Source: Microbulbifer sp. YPW16 (GTDB lineage: Bacteria > Pseudomonadota > Gammaproteobacteria > Pseudomonadales > Cellvibrionaceae). From it: 64,000 bases of DNA. The stretch is taken from contig NZ_CP089928.1 in NCBI RefSeq assembly GCF_021290385.1, forward strand, positions 3,304,001-3,368,000. Reading direction: 5' to 3'. Each line of letters opens with the position of its first letter. Position 1 is the stretch's first letter. A model generated the notes under the pieces. It did not search any database, was not told the origin of the DNA, and saw only the letters and a program-made list of their open reading frames with translations. Of the stretch, positions 63,660 through 64,000 are shown one piece after another. Position numbers and translations under genes: made by a program.

Positions 63660-64000
63660 ATGGAAACACTCCTGGTATATCTCGCCGTGGGCGCGGTGGC
63701 CGGCACCATTGCGGGCCTGTTCGGCGTCGGTGGTGGACTTATCATTGTCCCGGCCCTGGTGCTGGTATTTACGGCACAGGAACTCTCCCCGGAAATCCTT
63801 ACCCATATGGCAGTGGCCACCTCCCTGGCCACTATCGTCATCACCTCTGTCAGCTCGATCCGCACGCACCACCTGAAGGGGGCGGTGGACTGGCGGGTTT
63901 TCCGGTTGATGGCGCCGGGCATCCTGCTGGGGTCCTGGCTCGGCGGTGTGACAGCTCACCTCTTGCCGGGCGCCTGGCTGCAGATGCTGATCGGCGTGTT
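63660..64000 (+). CDS. TauE/SafE-family transporter (partial)
   Basis: The N-terminal 113 residues of a sulfite exporter TauE/SafE-family membrane protein that runs off the window. It has the family's AGLFGVGGGLIIVPALVLVF signature and two further helices (including MAPGILLGSWLGGVTAHLL). GGGGGAGAG precedes the ATG. Substrate unknown. Confidence 0.85.
   Translation, partial: METLLVYLAVGAVAGTIAGLFGVGGGLIIVPALVLVFTAQELSPEILTHMAVATSLATIVITSVSSIRTHHLKGAVDWRVFRLMAPGILLGSWLGGVTAHLLPGAWLQMLIGV

Noticed and set aside
1..64000. CRISPR arrays, insertion sequences, prophage or restriction and other defence genes
   Set aside because: No regularly spaced repeats, transposases, integrases or known defence domains are visible on either strand.

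Overview
The window is a GC-rich stretch of gammaproteobacterial chromosome. I see no transposase, phage, plasmid or CRISPR genes. The left end has the same gene order that I recall from Pseudomonas (ruvCAB-ybgC-tolQRAB-pal-cpoB-queE-queC-tRNA-Lys, then nadA, bepA, a tusA-like gene, perM and purC). The GN-type sortase pair, FabV, the large TonB receptor and the M6 protease point instead to a marine relative of Cellvibrionales, such as Microbulbifer. That placement is inference from family content, not from a search.

Layout: 0.1-2.5 kb holds Holliday-junction processing (ruvCAB). 2.5-7.6 kb is the Tol-Pal envelope cluster. 7.8-9.2 kb has the queuosine precursor genes queE and queC. 9.3-9.8 kb has two identical tRNA-Lys genes plus a third copy reduced to its 3' end behind a hairpin-rich block. 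9.9-15.8 kb has nadA, bepA (reverse), a tusA-like gene, perM and purC. 15.9-18.9 kb is a VIT/VWA surface protein overlapping its dedicated class GN sortase. 19.6-24 kb is pyruvate dehydrogenase aceE-aceF after a 740 nt leader region. 24.3-25.3 kb has three small cysteine lipoproteins sharing a C-x12-C motif. 25.5-26.6 kb is a beta-carbonic anhydrase with an overlapping membrane-protein gene. 26.6-32.5 kb is a tripartite RND pump on the reverse strand, divergent from an AraC regulator. 33.9-36.7 kb has a HiPIP and an M6 metalloprotease. 37-44.4 kb is a MacB-like ABC export operon plus an NtrC-type two-component pair, with a consensus sigma-54 promoter in front of the operon. 44.8-48.5 kb has a SulP transporter, a tandem universal stress protein, a fatty-acid hydroxylase-like protein and a thioesterase. 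49-51.5 kb has fabV and an aldo/keto reductase. 51.6-54.2 kb is a TonB-dependent receptor. 54.7-58 kb has a DUF2789 gene and a reverse operon of a Tat-signal CaiB/BaiF protein with an OprB-like porin. 58.1-64 kb has a flippase, an LpxL-like acyltransferase, dapA, bamC, an MBL hydrolase and a truncated TauE/SafE gene.

A common theme is the cell envelope: Tol-Pal, BepA, BamC, LpxL, flippase, two export systems, sortase, porin and TonB receptor. A palindromic REP-like repeat, with arms related to GGGCGAAC/GTTCGCCC, recurs between genes across the window, sometimes as inverted pairs.

The observations I rate highest are the lipoprotein trio, the Tat-exported CoA-transferase-like protein with its porin, the sigma-54/enhancer architecture of the ABC exporter, and the tRNA-Lys att-like remnant with its structured insert.
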